Origin: Metallumcola ferriviriculae
Lineage (GTDB): Bacteria; Bacillota; JADQBR01
Direction of reading: 5' to 3'
Assembly (NCBI RefSeq): GCF_035573695.1
Contig: NZ_CP121694.1
Coordinates: 2,704,501 to 2,768,500 of the forward strand
Length of the DNA: 64,000 bases
A model generated the notes under the pieces. That model was given only the letters and a program-made list of their open reading frames with translations. It searched no databases and was not told the origin of the DNA. Positions 52,250 through 60,816 of the stretch are shown piece by piece. The stretch's first letter is position 1, and each line of letters starts with the position of its first letter. The translations under genes and the position numbers were made by a program.

Positions 52250-54337
52250 TTAGTCATTATTTTTCTTTCTTACCACGGTGGATTGGTTAATACCCAATGC
52301 ACTGGCCGCTTTTCTGGTGCTGCCGTATTCCTTTAGCGCTCGGTCAATAAGGATTTTTTCCACCATTTGAATGGCATCTCTTAAAGGCATTATTTTAGCA
52401 ATACTGATCGGCCCCTCATCAGTATGTCCACCGCTGCGCAGCAAAGCGGGCAAACTGTCGTAGAAAATCTTATCCTCGTTAGACGTAACTACCATTCTTT
52501 CTACAATGTTTTCCAACTCACGGACATTACCGGGCCACTCGTAAGTTATCAGTTGGTCTAATACTTCCGGTGACATTGTCTTATTCAGTGAGTACTTGGC
52601 ATTAAACTTTTTCAGGAAATGAAAGGTGAGGGGTATGATGTCCTCTTTGCGTTCACGCAGTGCCGGTACCTCGATGGGCACTACATTCAGCCGATAGTAC
52701 AAATCTTCCCTGAATTCTTTTTCAGCCACCAGTTTTTCCAGTTGGGCATTGGTGGCGGCAATAATTCTTACGTCAATCTTTCGCGGCCTGATGCCTCCTA
52801 CTCGGGTAATTTCTCCTTCTTGAAGTACCCTTAAAAGTTTAACCTGTAAGCTAAGGGGCAGATCACCAATCTCATCGAGAAAAATACTTCCTTTGTGAGC
52901 TTCTTCAAACAACCCTGCTTTGCCACCTTTTCTAGCGCCGGTAAAGGCACCTTCTTCATAGCCGAAAAGTTCGGATTCCAATAAATGCTCCGGAATAGCA
53001 CCACAGTTTATGGTGATAAAGGCATTATCCTTACGCTTACTGCTTGAATGAATTATCCGGGCTATCAATTCCTTGCCAACACCTGACTCGCCCAGTATTA
53101 ATATGGTGGAATCAACTTTAGCGATTTTTAACGAAAGCTGTACAATATTCTGCATTTTTTCGCTGGAGAAAATTATTTGTTTTTGTTCTCCCAACTGTTC
53201 CCGCAGCTGCTTGAGTTCATGATAGTACTTATTACTCAATTCTTTGGTGCGCTCCAACTCTGTCCTTAAGTTGTTGAGCTCTGTCAGATCCCGCCCGGTG
53301 GATACTACTTTAATGATATTATTGTTATCATCAAATACCGGCGTTCCAGTGAGAAACATCTCTCTGCCGGTCTTTAACTTTTGGAGAATTGTCACCGGTT
53401 TTTTTTGCTGCAGTACCAGTAAGCTTGATGACTGGGATACGATCCCTTCCTCCTCAAGTTCAGCCATATTCTTGCCCAGGATGGTATCTCGATCAAGTCC
53501 GGAAATTCTTTCGTACGACTTACTGATTTTCTCTAGCTTGCCCTGGGCATCTGACACCACAATGGCATCATGACAGGAGTCAATAATGGCATCAAGCTGC
53601 TTGTTTAGAGTCTGAGTATGCTCCAGTTCTTGGGATATAGTTTCCAATGCGGAAATATCCTGAAATACTCCCACAGCGCCCATAATCCGGTCTTCTTCGT
53701 AGATGGGACTTCGGTTTGACACTACTTTATAACCGTTTATATTCATCTTTGTCCCGAAGACGGGTTGTTCGGTCTTAATTACTTCGGGCAGGCCGGTTTC
53801 CGGCACCACCTGTTCAATATCCGCATCAATCGCGTCAGCAATACTCCAGCCGGTAAATTGCGCGGCGGCTTTATTCATGAGGATAATACGGTTTTGATTG
53901 TCAATGGCTATAATTCCGTTATACGTGGAATCTATGATAGTCTGCAGCCGTGCCAACATGGCCTGGGCCTTTTTTCTAAATACCAGCATCAAGTCGGTCC
54001 TGGAAATGATACCGACTAGGTTGGCGTTTTCCCCGGTGACCGCTAGCTGGCCGGTATTAATATTGAGAAGCTCTTTAATCGAGGTTTCTTCTCTAACGGC
54101 GGTAAAATCAGTGGTCATCAGGCTTTTCACTTGCGTGTTTATATCTTTTTTTTCAGCCACAAGTTTGCATAAAACATTTTTGGTAAAAAAGCCCTTGAGC
54201 TTGTACTCTTCATCAACTACGGGGATGCTTTCCATTTCTGAATGCGTGGAGAAAAGCTCAGCGGCTTCATACACACCGGTACCCATTTTAATGCTGACAA
54301 AATCTTTAGTCATGATGTCTGATGCTTTTTCCCACAC
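52250..54337 (-). CDS. Sigma-54-dependent activator with two CBS and two PAS domains
   Basis: 695 aa from a GTG at 54335-54337 with AAGGAGG seven bases upstream; a TTG 14 codons earlier lies before the ribosome site. CBS pair (about 1-120), PAS (about 130-235), second PAS (about 250-360), coiled coil, AAA+ (about 415-645; GESGVGKE, canonical GAFTGA, SIFLDEIGDL), helix-turn-helix AASALGINQSTVVRKK at the very end. Four sensor domains on one activator suggests integration of an adenylate signal with a small-molecule signal. Likely target: the AtoE gene downstream. Confidence 0.92.
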   Translation of the reverse strand: MWEKASDIMTKDFVSIKMGTGVYEAAELFSTHSEMESIPVVDEEYKLKGFFTKNVLCKLVAEKKDINTQVKSLMTTDFTAVREETSIKELLNINTGQLAVTGENANLVGIISRTDLMLVFRKKAQAMLARLQTIIDSTYNGIIAIDNQNRIILMNKAAAQFTGWSIADAIDADIEQVVPETGLPEVIKTEQPVFGTKMNINGYKVVSNRSPIYEEDRIMGAVGVFQDISALETISQELEHTQTLNKQLDAIIDSCHDAIVVSDAQGKLEKISKSYERISGLDRDTILGKNMAELEEEGIVSQSSSLLVLQQKKPVTILQKLKTGREMFLTGTPVFDDNNNIIKVVSTGRDLTELNNLRTELERTKELSNKYYHELKQLREQLGEQKQIIFSSEKMQNIVQLSLKIAKVDSTILILGESGVGKELIARIIHSSSKRKDNAFITINCGAIPEHLLESELFGYEEGAFTGARKGGKAGLFEEAHKGSIFLDEIGDLPLSLQVKLLRVLQEGEITRVGGIRPRKIDVRIIAATNAQLEKLVAEKEFREDLYYRLNVVPIEVPALRERKEDIIPLTFHFLKKFNAKYSLNKTMSPEVLDQLITYEWPGNVRELENIVERMVVTSNEDKIFYDSLPALLRSGGHTDEGPISIAKIMPLRDAIQMVEKILIDRALKEYGSTRKAASALGINQSTVVRKKNND

Positions 54338-54411
54338 AGTAATTCCTCCTTGTAAAGGTATATTCACACTATTCGACAAAATTTAGAATATTCCTTTGAT
54401 TTTCCTAATTA

Positions 54412-54450
54412 AGAAAATATGCAGGCGTGTTTTACACCTGCATATTTTCT
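54412..54450 (-). terminator. Terminator of the 111-aa gene
   Basis: Perfect 14-bp arms AGAAAATATGCAGG and CCTGCATATTTTCT around an 11-base loop. The gene's TAA stop lies in the loop and the minus-strand 3' side ends ATATTTTCTTAATT. Confidence 0.75.
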
Positions 54451-54767
54451 AATATTAGACCATTCTCTATTAGCAAATTAACCAATAAAAGATTATCCGT
54501 GCCTAGTGCCTTGATTAGTTTTAATTGGTTTGTACCGGTTAATTTTATGCTCAGGCCCACCGCTTTACGTATTATATTGCTAAACGCAGCTTTATCAGCC
54601 GGAGCCCTATCCACCTGCACGTCGGCATAAAGCAATCTCTGGGTTGAACCTTCGAAAATACTGTTAAGCTGGATTGCATAGCTGTTATCACTGTATTCTG
54701 TTTTTACCAGCAATCGATTTGCACCGACCTCTTCAACGGTTATATTCTTGGTACATTTATAAGCCAT
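54432..54767 (-). CDS. Small protein of unknown function, like the N-terminal domain of the DUF2889-like protein
   Basis: 111 aa, soluble, no cysteine cluster (one Cys). The blocks RLLVKTEYSDNSYAIQ and YADVQVDRAPADKA line up by eye with the N-terminal half of the protein at 42434 (DLYIETVYLDKFCEVE and EACIDVYRGPWERG). The stop codon lies inside its terminator. It is 70 bases after the thiolase gene end, in the same direction, so it could be the tail of that operon. No function can be given. Confidence 0.65.
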   Translation of the reverse strand: MAYKCTKNITVEEVGANRLLVKTEYSDNSYAIQLNSIFEGSTQRLLYADVQVDRAPADKAAFSNIIRKAVGLSIKLTGTNQLKLIKALGTDNLLLVNLLIENGLILENMQV

Positions 54768-54836
54768 CGGGCTCTCCCCTCAGTAATTGTTTGATAGTTC
54801 CTGCACCTGAAACCACCAATTTTTCACGACGGGCAT

Positions 54837-56015
54837 CTACCTTTCAATCAGGGTTGCTATTCCCTGTCCGCCGCCGATGCAGGCTGTCGCTAGGCCGTAC
54901 TTAGATTCTTTCTCTATCATCTGGTAGATCAATTTAATAAGAAGAATGACACCGGTAGCTCCTAAAGGATGCCCCATAGCAATGGCCCCGCCCTGGATGT
55001 TGACTTTGTCCCGGTCAAGTTTCAGGGCTTTTTCACATGCCAGATACTGGGCGGCAAAGGCTTCGTTTAACTCAATTAAATCAATGTCCTTAAGCGTAAG
55101 CCCGGTCCTTGCCAGCACTTTTTGTGTGGCGGGCACCGGACCAAATCCCATGTACAGGGGATCAACCCCGGCGGTGGCGTAGCCCTTGATGCTAGCCAGT
55201 GGTTTCAGCCCTAATTCCTTGGCCCTTTCCTCAGTCATAAGGATCATGGCTGCCGCGGCATCGTTAATACCGGATGCATTGCCCGCTGTAACGGTGCCGT
55301 CTTTTTTGAAAACCGTCTTCAGCTTTGCCAATCCCTCAAGGCTGGCTTCCTTTCGCGGATGTTCATCGGTATCAAATCGAATGGTTTCTCCCTTACGTGC
55401 CGGGATTTCCACGGGCACTATCTGCTCTGTAAATTCTCCACTTTCGATGGCCGCCACAGCTCTTTGCTGACTGAGCAGGGCGAATTCATCCTGTTCTTCG
55501 CGAGAAATATCATATTTTTCCGCCAGGTTTTCGGCGGTCACACCCATGTGCACCAGATAATTAGAGTCGGTCAAGGCTGCTATCACACCATCCCTGCTTT
55601 TTGCATCTCCCATCCTGTAGCCCCAACGGGCCTGCTCCAAGAGGTATGGGGCGTTACTCATACTTTCCATCCCCGCGGCAAGGACAGCATCCGCTGCACC
55701 GGAAACTATGGCCTCATAGGCGGAATTTATCGCCTGCAGGCCGGACCCGCAAAGACGGTTAAGGGTATAGGCAGGTACTTCCACAGGTACGCCTGCTTTC
55801 AGTGCGGCAGTTCTGGCGGGGTTCGAGGCATCACCGATGGATTGTATGACGTTACCCATAATAACCTGGTCAAGCTCACCGCCGTCAATACCAGCTCTGC
55901 TAATGCTTTCTTTGATTACTAAGGCAGCCAGATCTGAGGGCGCCACAGCTTTAAGAGATTTGCCGTAAGAACCGATTGCGGTTCTTACACCGCTGACAAT
56001 AACTACATTCTTCAT
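54837..56015 (-). CDS. Acetyl-CoA acetyltransferase (thiolase)
   Basis: 392 aa from the ATG at 56013-56015 (AAGGAGG upstream). Textbook biosynthetic/degradative thiolase: [12 protein letters not shown], active-site cysteine in [10 protein letters not shown] near residue 88, and C-terminal [17 protein letters not shown] and CIGGGQG. It would split acetoacetyl-CoA at the end of the 4-hydroxybutyrate route encoded to its right. The SDR start is 14 bases upstream. Confidence 0.94.
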   Translation of the reverse strand: MKNVVIVSGVRTAIGSYGKSLKAVAPSDLAALVIKESISRAGIDGGELDQVIMGNVIQSIGDASNPARTAALKAGVPVEVPAYTLNRLCGSGLQAINSAYEAIVSGAADAVLAAGMESMSNAPYLLEQARWGYRMGDAKSRDGVIAALTDSNYLVHMGVTAENLAEKYDISREEQDEFALLSQQRAVAAIESGEFTEQIVPVEIPARKGETIRFDTDEHPRKEASLEGLAKLKTVFKKDGTVTAGNASGINDAAAAMILMTEERAKELGLKPLASIKGYATAGVDPLYMGFGPVPATQKVLARTGLTLKDIDLIELNEAFAAQYLACEKALKLDRDKVNIQGGAIAMGHPLGATGVILLIKLIYQMIEKESKYGLATACIGGGQGIATLIER

Positions 56016-56029
56016 TTTGAGTAACCTCC

Positions 56030-56794
56030 TTATTTGGCCAGCCAACCGCCGTCCACGTACAGAATGTGGCCGGTGATAAAGCTGGATGCTTCTGATGATA
56101 GGAATACCGCCGGGCCCACTAGGTCTGAAAGTTCCCCGGTACGTCCCATCGGTGTGCTGCCCAAAATCTCCTTCAGTCTTTCCTCGTCTGAAAGCCAGCC
56201 CTGGGTCATAGGAGTTTTGATATATGCCGGGGCAATGGCATTAACGTTGACGTTGAAAGGAGCCAGTTCTACAGCCATCACCCGGGTCAATTGATTAATG
56301 CCGCCCTTACTCGATGCATATGCCGCCTGGTTCGCCATCGCTACACCGCCGAAGATGGAAGAAATGTTGATGATTTTTCCGCTCTTTTGTTCCATCATTA
56401 CTCTGGCTACCGCCTGGCCCACCAGGAATATGCCTTTTAAGTTAGTGGCAATCACTTTGTCATACTCTTCTTCCTCGTATTCCACCAGCGGCTTTCTGAT
56501 GTTCATGCCGGCGTTGTTAATCAAGATGTCAATTTTCCCGAACTCTTTCAACGTGGTATCTACCATGTTTTTAATATCTGCTTTTTTGGTCACATCGCAT
56601 TTGAGCGCTATGGCCTTTCCACCAAATTCCTTAATACTTTCCGCTGCAGCAGCGGCCTCATCAATGTTTCGGCTGACGATCACGAGGTCAGCCCCGTAAT
56701 AGGCCAAACCCTGAGCCATGCCAAAACCAATACCTTTACTGCTCCCGGTGACGACGGCTACTTTACCTTTTACGTCCATACTGGGAAAATTCAT
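56030..56794 (-). CDS. Short-chain dehydrogenase/reductase (SDR)
   Basis: 254 aa; RBS GAGGAGG. TGSSKGIGFGMAQ, NNAGMNIRKP, catalytic Ser in NISSIFGG and Tyr-Lys in YASSKGG, end GHILYVDGGWLAK. A paralogue of the SDR at 31511. In this operon it could oxidise a hydroxy acid or act on 3-hydroxyacyl-CoA, but it may also act on the substrate that gives 4-hydroxybutyrate. Lies between the CoA-transferase and the thiolase. Confidence 0.9.
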   Translation of the reverse strand: MNFPSMDVKGKVAVVTGSSKGIGFGMAQGLAYYGADLVIVSRNIDEAAAAAESIKEFGGKAIALKCDVTKKADIKNMVDTTLKEFGKIDILINNAGMNIRKPLVEYEEEEYDKVIATNLKGIFLVGQAVARVMMEQKSGKIINISSIFGGVAMANQAAYASSKGGINQLTRVMAVELAPFNVNVNAIAPAYIKTPMTQGWLSDEERLKEILGSTPMGRTGELSDLVGPAVFLSSEASSFITGHILYVDGGWLAK

Positions 56795-56900
56795 TTCTAA
56801 AAACCTCCTCGTAAAATATCTCTCAGTACATTAGACCATCAACAATCATGATTTCCAATTAGAATCAACCTAATTTAGAATCAACCTAACAAGAACTTCA

Positions 56901-58193
56901 TTAGAATAGTTTTCTCTGCCTGGCAGCAGCCTTGAGCTCAGAACGGAAATTTGGATGAGCTACCTTGATAAGCTCTTCAGCCCGCTGTCTGTTAGTCCTC
57001 ACTCTCAAGTCGGCAACACCGTATTCGGTAACCACAAATTGCACGTCATACCTGGATGTGGTCACTGCGGCGCCTTCGTCCAGTAGGTTAACTATCCGGG
57101 AATATTTACCCCCGCCCGCAGTGGAGGGCATAGCGATGATAGCTTTGCCGCCCCTGGAACGAGAGGTTCCCCGGACAAAGTCCACCTGACCGCCCACGGC
57201 ACTGTATTGTTTATAGCCGATGGTATCGGCACAAACCTGCCCCAGCATATCTACCTGAATGGCCGAGTTAATAGAAATCATCTTATCGTGTTTACCAATC
57301 ACGTAAGGGTCATTGGTATAGTCCACAGTATAAAACTCCACGCCGGGGTTATCATCTACAAAATCATAGAGTTTACTAGTCCCCATTACAAAGGAACAGA
57401 TAATTTTCCCTTGGTGTAAATTCTTCGCTTTTCCATTGATTATCCCTTTTTCTACCAAATCGATTACCCCGTCGGAGAACATTTCAGTATGAATACCTAA
57501 ATCCTTTTTATCGTGAAGAAAATTGAGCACTGCGTCGGGGATAGCACCGATGCCTAACTGCAGCGTCGAGCCGTCTTCTATTAGGCGGGCTACATTTTCA
57601 CCAATAGCCTGTTCCACTTCACCAATAGTTGGTATCGGAATTTCAATCAAATCCCGCGTGCTTTCCACAAAATAATCAATGTCCTTTACGTGGATAAAGG
57701 AATCACCGAATGTCTTGGGCATTTTTTCATTAACCTGGGCGATTACCACGTCAGCAACTTCCGCTACATGTTTGGTGTAATCAACTGAAATACCTAAGGA
57801 ACAGTACCCCCATTTGTTGGGCGGTGATACTTGAATGAGAGCAATATCAGGGGGAACATGCTCCCGATATGCCCTGGGCAGCTCATGAAAAAAACATGAA
57901 GTATAGTCTGCCCGGCCGTCATGAATGGCCTTTCGCGTAGCCGCACCGGCAAAAAAGGCGTTGTGCCTAAAATTTTCTTCGAAACCTTCTTGGGCATATT
58001 CCCCCGGACCAATAGCAGCCATATGGGATACGGCCACATTTCTTAAGTCTTTTCTTTCCACCATAGCTTCTATTAAGGTTCTTGGTTCACCACAGGCATG
58101 CTGCAGTACCACATGGTCACCGGATTTGATCTGTTTTACGGCGTCTTTTGCTGCAAGCAGCCTGCTCTGATATGTTTCTTTCCAATTTAACAA
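56901..58193 (-). CDS. abfT: 4-hydroxybutyrate CoA-transferase-like protein
   Basis: 430 aa from a TTG at 58191-58193 that follows GGGGGGG; an earlier TTG overlaps that run. Acetyl-CoA hydrolase/4-hydroxybutyrate CoA-transferase family: HACGEPRTLIEAM, GIGAIPDAVL, catalytic glutamate in HTEMFSDGVIDL, and C-terminal TEYGVADLRVRTNRQRAE. Moves CoA from acetyl-CoA to 4-hydroxybutyrate (or a close acid). The dehydratase gene just upstream strongly supports the 4-hydroxybutyrate assignment. Spacing to the dehydratase stop is about 130 bases. Confidence 0.9.
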   Translation of the reverse strand: MLNWKETYQSRLLAAKDAVKQIKSGDHVVLQHACGEPRTLIEAMVERKDLRNVAVSHMAAIGPGEYAQEGFEENFRHNAFFAGAATRKAIHDGRADYTSCFFHELPRAYREHVPPDIALIQVSPPNKWGYCSLGISVDYTKHVAEVADVVIAQVNEKMPKTFGDSFIHVKDIDYFVESTRDLIEIPIPTIGEVEQAIGENVARLIEDGSTLQLGIGAIPDAVLNFLHDKKDLGIHTEMFSDGVIDLVEKGIINGKAKNLHQGKIICSFVMGTSKLYDFVDDNPGVEFYTVDYTNDPYVIGKHDKMISINSAIQVDMLGQVCADTIGYKQYSAVGGQVDFVRGTSRSRGGKAIIAMPSTAGGGKYSRIVNLLDEGAAVTTSRYDVQFVVTEYGVADLRVRTNRQRAEELIKVAHPNFRSELKAAARQRKLF

Positions 58194-58322
58194 TTTCTTC
58201 CCCCCCAATCCCTCTGCTGGATATTCTTAACAACTTCCGGATGAACTTGACACCTGCAGGCGGTGCTGGTCTATTAACCGTCTTCCCTGATCTACTTCCT
58301 GCTAACGTAATAGCAGCTAACG

Positions 58323-59765
58323 CTATTCTTTGATGCCGGCCAAGTTTTTCGCTAACTCGGTTTTATGCTTGAGATTACCTTGTCTGAGAAGCATTACTCT
58401 CTGAGCCTGAGGTGAACCGGCACCATGCATGCTTTCCACCAGAGCGGTACCGCCGGTCATATTCTCAATCAAACGGCCGATGCGAATTCTATTCTCAGTG
58501 GAAACACCGTCTCTTGCTTTAAAATATTTCTCTACATACTTGCCAATCTCGGGATGCTTCAGGTCTTGTTCGGAAGGTATAGTCGCGATATAGCCGCCGG
58601 CAACGTCATGAGATAATCTACAAATTTCATAAATAAACCGGGTTACATTTTGCTTGACCACGTTGGCCAATAAGGGATCAACAAAATAAGAACCTGAAGA
58701 AGTAGGCCTTCCTTCTGACGAACAGGCAATGGAGCCGCCATAAAGGGTTTCAGCGAGATGAATCATCTCGATCACTTTATCCTTCACGTGAGAAGCCTTG
58801 GCCACACCATTATAGTCCGCTGCTAAAGCGGTAGCACCGATAATTATATCGCTCACCCCGGTTTTACAACCGCCGTAATTCTGCCGGTGATAGGAGGCAA
58901 ACCGTTCTACCAGCATGCCGGCAAACTGGCTTTCGCCGCACATAAATACTTTCTCCCAGGGAACAAAGACATCTTCTAATACTGTCAATGCTTCGCCGCC
59001 GACAATGCCATATTTTGCGTTACCGCAGTCAATGTCACCTTCTAGCCGCCGCATATCATTCGACTGCCGGCCGAAAATATGCTTAACACCTTCAGCATCT
59101 ACAGGTATGGCACAGGCCACAGCATAGTCTTTATCTTCTTCACTTAACGCCACAGTGGGCATGATCAACATTTCATGGGAGTTTATAATGCCGGTCTGAT
59201 GCGCCTTTGCACCGCGGATAATGATTCCCTTATCATTCTTTTCAACCACGCGCACATACATATCAGGATCTGACTGTTGGCTTGGCTTTTTGCTTCTATC
59301 TCCTTTGGGATCTGTCATAGATCCGGCTGACATTAAATCGTTTTCCTGTAAATATTTTAGATGTTCTTTAAATCTTTCATGGTAATTGGTGCCCAGTGCT
59401 TCATCCATTTCATAGGTTGTAGAGTACATGGCATTTAGACCGTCAAATCCTACACACCGCTGAAAACAAGTACCGGTACGCTGGGCAATCATCCTTAACA
59501 TCTTTACCTTTTTCACCAGGTCTTCAGCACTTTGGTGGATATGGGTGAAGCGACTTATTTTCTCACCTGTCAAATGCGAAGTCGCGGTTACTAAGTCCTC
59601 AAATTGAGGATCATGGGCCATTTCATAAGTCACGGCTGCAGCATTGATATGTGGCTTAAGCAATGCGTGTTCTGTGAAATCTTCGATTCTTTCCCCAAAA
59701 GCCCATATTTCCGTATTTAACTTTTTTAAGCTTTCTACATAATCTTTACCTGTTTTTAGAGCCAT
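58323..59765 (-). CDS. abfD: 4-hydroxybutyryl-CoA dehydratase / vinylacetyl-CoA isomerase
   Basis: 480 aa. Belongs to the 4-hydroxyphenylacetate 3-hydroxylase-like flavoproteins, and carries the four [4Fe-4S] ligands that mark the dehydratase: Cys100 and Cys104 (TGTCFQRC) and His293 and Cys300 (HRQNYGGC). They sit one residue off from Cys99, Cys103, His292 and Cys299 of the Clostridium aminobutyricum enzyme. It uses FAD and the cluster in a ketyl-radical dehydration of 4-hydroxybutyryl-CoA to crotonyl-CoA, and is oxygen sensitive. First gene of the downstream run, with a candidate sigma-54 promoter 47 bases upstream. Confidence 0.94.
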   Translation of the reverse strand: MALKTGKDYVESLKKLNTEIWAFGERIEDFTEHALLKPHINAAAVTYEMAHDPQFEDLVTATSHLTGEKISRFTHIHQSAEDLVKKVKMLRMIAQRTGTCFQRCVGFDGLNAMYSTTYEMDEALGTNYHERFKEHLKYLQENDLMSAGSMTDPKGDRSKKPSQQSDPDMYVRVVEKNDKGIIIRGAKAHQTGIINSHEMLIMPTVALSEEDKDYAVACAIPVDAEGVKHIFGRQSNDMRRLEGDIDCGNAKYGIVGGEALTVLEDVFVPWEKVFMCGESQFAGMLVERFASYHRQNYGGCKTGVSDIIIGATALAADYNGVAKASHVKDKVIEMIHLAETLYGGSIACSSEGRPTSSGSYFVDPLLANVVKQNVTRFIYEICRLSHDVAGGYIATIPSEQDLKHPEIGKYVEKYFKARDGVSTENRIRIGRLIENMTGGTALVESMHGAGSPQAQRVMLLRQGNLKHKTELAKNLAGIKE

Positions 59766-59811
59766 TTTATAACTTCCCCCTTTATTTATTTACATCTTAC
59801 CTAAGTTATTA

Positions 59812-59826
59812 GCAAGATATATACCA
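59812..59826 (-). promoter_or_regulatory. Candidate sigma-54 promoter of the 4-hydroxybutyrate genes
   Basis: The minus strand reads TGGTATATATCTTGC. GG and GC spacing is right but the -24 box has T for C. 47 bases upstream of the dehydratase ATG. Weaker than the other five. Confidence 0.5.
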
Positions 59827-59862
59827 GCATTGAAAAAGCCCGTTATTATAGGGAAAGCAGCA

Positions 59863-59896
59863 AGAAAGCAGCCGCGAATTCCTGCAGCTGCTTTCT
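59863..59896. other. Inverted repeat upstream of the dehydratase promoter
   Basis: Perfect 10-bp arms AGAAAGCAGC and GCTGCTTTCT with a 14-base centre, about 40 bases upstream of the candidate -24 element. Either an activator site or a hairpin; no T-run. Confidence 0.5.
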
Positions 59897-59968
59897 AATG
59901 GCGATGCACAGTATAATCTTTTTATTGATACTTTTGTCGCTAGCGATGCCCGGTAGCATCAGATTTTA

Positions 59969-60066
59969 AATAAGTGACACCTTTGCACAGTGGTGTCAGG
60001 CACCGCTTAGGTGTCACTTATTATCACTAGGGTGTCAGGCACCGCCTAGGTAAATAAGTGACACCA
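59969..60066. repeat. GTGTCAGGCACC-family repeat cluster R7
   Basis: AAATAAGTGACAC, two cores GGTGTCAGGCACCG and AGGTGTCACTTATT arms, just after the MaoC gene stop. The rest of 59766-60072 holds the candidate promoter and inverted repeat and no gene. Confidence 0.85.
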
Positions 60067-60072
60067 CTGGTA

Positions 60073-60498
60073 TTATTCTTTCGGCGGTTTTGGCGGTGAC
60101 ACCAGCGCCTTTCCTTCGGCTACGGTCTGTTGGTTTTGGTTAGTCCAGAGACACTGGAAAGTTGCCCGGTTTTTTTCTTCGTCTTTTTCAACCAGTTTAA
60201 CACTGGCGGTAACTGTATCCCCGAAAAATACCGGTGCACGATAGCGGGTCTGAAGCTCCACCAAAACAGTACCCAAGCCCGGTAACTCCATCCCTAAAAC
60301 CGGCGCCACCATTCCGGTAATTAAGGGACCATGAACTATTGGCTGTTTGAAAAAGGTTTTCGCCACATACTCCCTATTCACGTGCATCGGATTTAAATCA
60401 CCTGTAATGCCGGCAAACAGATAGACGTCGCTTTCGCTGATAGTCTTTGAGAAACTGGCCTCGTCGCCTAGCTGCAGTTCGTAAACGGATTTTGCCAT
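60073..60498 (-). CDS. MaoC-like (R)-specific enoyl-CoA hydratase
   Basis: 141 aa from the ATG at 60496-60498 (GAGGGGG upstream; the open frame goes further without a site). Hot-dog fold hydratase: the catalytic Asp-His pair in GDLNPMHVN and IVHGPLITGM, the PhaJ signature. Converts crotonyl-CoA to (R)-3-hydroxybutyryl-CoA. Near the 4-hydroxybutyrate genes, but a repeat and a promoter lie between. Since Hbd enzymes use the (S) isomer, its exact place in that route is open. Confidence 0.9.
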   Translation of the reverse strand: MAKSVYELQLGDEASFSKTISESDVYLFAGITGDLNPMHVNREYVAKTFFKQPIVHGPLITGMVAPVLGMELPGLGTVLVELQTRYRAPVFFGDTVTASVKLVEKDEEKNRATFQCLWTNQNQQTVAEGKALVSPPKPPKE

Positions 60499-60774
60499 GT
60501 TTATCCCCCTCAGATTTGATGTTTTGTATATTTTACCACCTGTTGAACCTGAATACAATGCACCTTATTGAAAGTCAAGCCCTTGCTGTCAGGCACTACA
60601 CCTTTAATACCAGCGAATGGGAAACATCATCAAAGGTGCCCCCCCCACTGTCGCACGCTGCCCAATGACGCGGAGTAAGAAATATCCCCCGGGTCTTGCA
60701 CTACGCCTTTTAAGATAAGGACGGAGCAGTCATCACTGCTATCAATTCAACCGAGGTGCGTTTTGGCGATTCGA
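60499..60774. other. Intergenic region without a gene
   Basis: About 280 bases between the MaoC gene start and the MFS terminator. No convincing frame. A degenerate TGTCAGGCACTA copy of the dispersed repeat lies at about 60587-60598. Confidence 0.5.
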
Positions 60775-60816
60775 TGTAAAAAACTAACACCCCCTGGCAT
60801 TAGGCGTTGGGGGCGT
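60775..60816 (-). terminator. Terminator overlapping the MFS gene end
   Basis: On the minus strand AACGCCCCC pairs with GGGGGTGTT (one G-T pair) and is followed by AGTTTTTTAC. The stop codon lies in the loop. Confidence 0.75.
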
